Below, one piece after another: positions 20,495 to 21,968 of a stretch of DNA of 21,968 bases. The stretch spans positions 1-21,968 of the forward strand of contig JACPJX010000048.1 in assembly GCA_016187365.1 (NCBI GenBank), written 5' to 3'. Position numbers and translations under genes: made by a program. The stretch's first letter is position 1. The number at the start of each line of letters is the position of its first letter. Source of the stretch: Candidatus Aenigmatarchaeota archaeon (GTDB lineage: Archaea; Aenigmatarchaeota; Aenigmatarchaeia; GW2011-AR5). The notes beneath the pieces are model-generated. The model searched no databases. It was not told where the DNA came from and saw nothing but the letters and a program-made list of their open reading frames with translations.

Positions 20495-21397
20495 ATGAAA
20501 ATCTTGGTGACCGGCGGCGCGGGTTTCATAGGCAGCAATCTTGTCGCTGCCCTCGCCAGAAAGGGGCATGAGGTCGTTGTCCTTGACAATTTCTTCCTCG
20601 GGACTGAAAAGAACCTTGTAGGTATGGACATCAGACTTGTGAAAGCCGACATAACCGACTACGAGACCGTCCTCAAAGCCAGCGGCGAATGTGATATTAT
20701 ATTCAACGAGGCTGCTGCATCCTCGAGCCCGATGTTCAAGAAGGAGATGCGCAGAAGCGTTTCGGTGAATATTGACGGATTCATCAACGTGATGAACGCC
20801 GCGAAGGAGAACGGCGTAAAGCGTGTCGTGTACGCGTCGACATCGTCGATTTACGGCAACACTTCCGGGCCTCTGAAGGAGGACATGAAATGCGTTCCGG
20901 TCAACCTGTACGCGTCGACGAAGCTCATGAACGAGCACGTAGCGCTGCTTTCCGATGGCGTGGAAACCGTGGGCCTCCGGTACATGAGCGTCTACGGACC
21001 CGGCGAAGAGCCGAAGGGTATGTTTGCAAATCTCGCGTCGCAGTTCCTGTGGGCCATGCGCAAAGGCGATAGTCCCGTCATCTACGGCGATGGCTCGCAG
21101 ACGCGCGACTTTACATATGTGAAGGACGTTGTCAGTGCCAATATCCTTGCGATGGAATCCGGGAAGCGCCTCAATGACGTTTTCAACGTGGGCACAGGCG
21201 TTGAGACGTCGCTGAACGGCCTTGTGAAAATCATAAACAAAATCCTTGGGAAGGGCATAAAGCCTGAGTATGTGGGCAACGACATGAAGAACTATATATC
21301 GTCCCAGAAAGCCGACCTTGAAAAGATAAGGAAATGCCTTGGATACGAGCCTGAATTCACTCTGGAACAGGGTATAAAAGACATGCTCAATGCATGA
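20495..21397 (+). CDS. NAD-dependent nucleotide-sugar epimerase/dehydratase
   Basis: 300-residue extended short-chain dehydrogenase of the UDP-glucose 4-epimerase family. The Rossmann motif is VTGGAGFIGS (5-14), with Asp31 after the second strand favouring NAD. ASTSSIYG (114-121) supplies the catalytic Ser/Thr, and Tyr139-x3-Lys143 in NLYASTK is the catalytic pair. LRYMSVYGPGEEPKGMF and GDGSQTRDFTYVKDVV are the usual sugar-nucleotide binding segments. It probably epimerises or dehydrates an activated sugar; the substrate cannot be read from the sequence. Given its neighbours, an NDP-heptose or NDP-hexose is likely. It has its own promoter and ends overlapping the converging glycosyltransferase by 11 bases. 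Confidence 0.92.
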   Translation: MKILVTGGAGFIGSNLVAALARKGHEVVVLDNFFLGTEKNLVGMDIRLVKADITDYETVLKASGECDIIFNEAAASSSPMFKKEMRRSVSVNIDGFINVMNAAKENGVKRVVYASTSSIYGNTSGPLKEDMKCVPVNLYASTKLMNEHVALLSDGVETVGLRYMSVYGPGEEPKGMFANLASQFLWAMRKGDSPVIYGDGSQTRDFTYVKDVVSANILAMESGKRLNDVFNVGTGVETSLNGLVKIINKILGKGIKPEYVGNDMKNYISSQKADLEKIRKCLGYEPEFTLEQGIKDMLNA

Positions 21398-21959
21398 CCT
21401 TTCTGGCGATCCTTTTCATCTTTTTCTCGAACAATCTTGTGTCGTATTTCTTCGCTTCCTTCATTATCGCCTTTGGATTCCATTTTATTTTTTCCGCCCT
21501 TTCTATGGCGCTGTTCAGGGAATCCATGTCAGGCTGGAAGAATACGCCGCTCTTGCCGTCTTTCACTGTCTCAAGAAAGCCGCCCTCATTGACGGCAATG
21601 CAGGGCTTTCCTGCAGCCATGCTTTCGACCGCAACGAGGCCGAAATCCTCGTCTCTTGCCGCCGCCAGTGTGGCTGTGCATCTGGAATAAAGGCCTGTGA
21701 GCTCTTTTTCGCTTGCTGCGCCTGTGAATCTTATGTTTTCATGGCCTTCGGCAATTTGCCTCAGCCTCTTTTCATCCGGCCCGGAGCCTGCTATCACAAG
21801 TTCCTTCCCGTTCCGGATAAATGCCTCTATCATTATGTCAATCCTTTTCAGTTCGTCAAGCCTCGATGCGGAAAGGTAAAATCCTTCACTCTTCCTGTTG
21901 AAGAATTTTCTTGTGTCCACCGGAGGGTTGACTATTGTGCATTTGTCGTATACGTCTTT
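21387..21959 (-). CDS. GT4-type glycosyltransferase, C-terminal domain (partial, likely frameshifted)
   Basis: Transfers a sugar from an activated donor, probably to a surface glycan. Only the C-terminal donor-binding Rossmann domain is seen: TIVNPPVDTRKFF, YLSASRLDELKRID, LVIAGSGPDEKRL, NIRFTGAASEKEL. The E-x7-E motif lies in DEDFGLVAVESMAAGKP, and NEGGFLETV follows. Family members carry another ~180 residues before this. Here an in-frame TGA at 21960-21962 blocks the frame only nine codons before VNPPVD. A neighbouring frame reads ITEKTY across the last bases, so a one-base deletion or two-base insertion near 21944-21949 is likely. A GTG at 21920 would begin inside the domain and is not a believable natural start. 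Confidence 0.8.
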   Translation of the reverse strand, partial: KDVYDKCTIVNPPVDTRKFFNRKSEGFYLSASRLDELKRIDIMIEAFIRNGKELVIAGSGPDEKRLRQIAEGHENIRFTGAASEKELTGLYSRCTATLAAARDEDFGLVAVESMAAGKPCIAVNEGGFLETVKDGKSGVFFQPDMDSLNSAIERAEKIKWNPKAIMKEAKKYDTRLFEKKMKRIARKVMH

Positions 21960-21968
21960 TCAGTAATA

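Overview
The window looks archaeal. It carries a CDC48-type double-AAA ATPase, RadB, an archaeal-type DNA topoisomerase I, archaeal/eukaryal TyrRS, a CPSF-like beta-CASP nuclease and a type-2 methionine aminopeptidase. Several genes have a TATA-like box about 20-32 nt before the start codon, which fits leaderless archaeal transcription. Packing is very tight, with ATGA stop/start overlaps and convergent genes overlapping by 6-11 bases. The small secreted protein with a C-x-DSDG motif recalls proteins common in DPANN-type archaea. That lineage is an inference, not a demonstration.

Layout: (1) 1-1105, plus strand: 3' end of map, then a glutamine-amidotransferase-like pseudoenzyme. (2) 1106-9765, minus strand: small Zn-type protein, secreted Cys-rich protein, cdc48 with two inteins, small unknown protein, membrane protein, radB without a P-loop, a lipoprotein-type metallo-beta-lactamase (MBL) protein, and topA with a disrupted C-terminus. 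(3) 9802-9950: a 131-bp fold-back element with perfect 12-bp terminal inverted repeats, flanked by 9-bp direct repeats. (4) 9947-14916: serS (-), an alkyltransferase-like gene (+), tyrS (-), then a coupled beta-CASP nuclease/rtcA pair (+). (5) 14911-19003, minus strand: GmhA-like isomerase, GloB-like MBL, DUF2797 protein, a 145-aa unknown, and two tandem sugar nucleotidyltransferases. (6) 19078-21397, plus strand: HddA-like GHMP kinase, a small unknown and a nucleotide-sugar epimerase. (7) 21387 to the end, minus strand: GT4 glycosyltransferase, apparently broken near the edge.

The right-hand third reads as nucleotide-activated heptose or related surface-sugar synthesis: isomerase, kinase, nucleotidyltransferase, epimerase, glycosyltransferase. 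Its most interesting member is the nucleotidyltransferase at 18176-19003. It has an N-terminal ribbon-helix-helix DNA-binding domain and has lost the conserved Thr-Arg of the nucleotide-binding signature. Its divergent promoter region with the kinase contains three GTATGAA-type repeats. I propose it is a sugar- or nucleotide-sensing regulator made from a degenerate enzyme.

Other points for attention are the in-frame loss of Walker A in radB, a hidden perfect C2H2 finger in the wrong frame at the end of topA, two inteins separated by only 27 extein residues in the first AAA domain of CDC48, and the fold-back element. I saw no rRNA, tRNA or CRISPR array, and no gene-free stretch longer than 300 bases.
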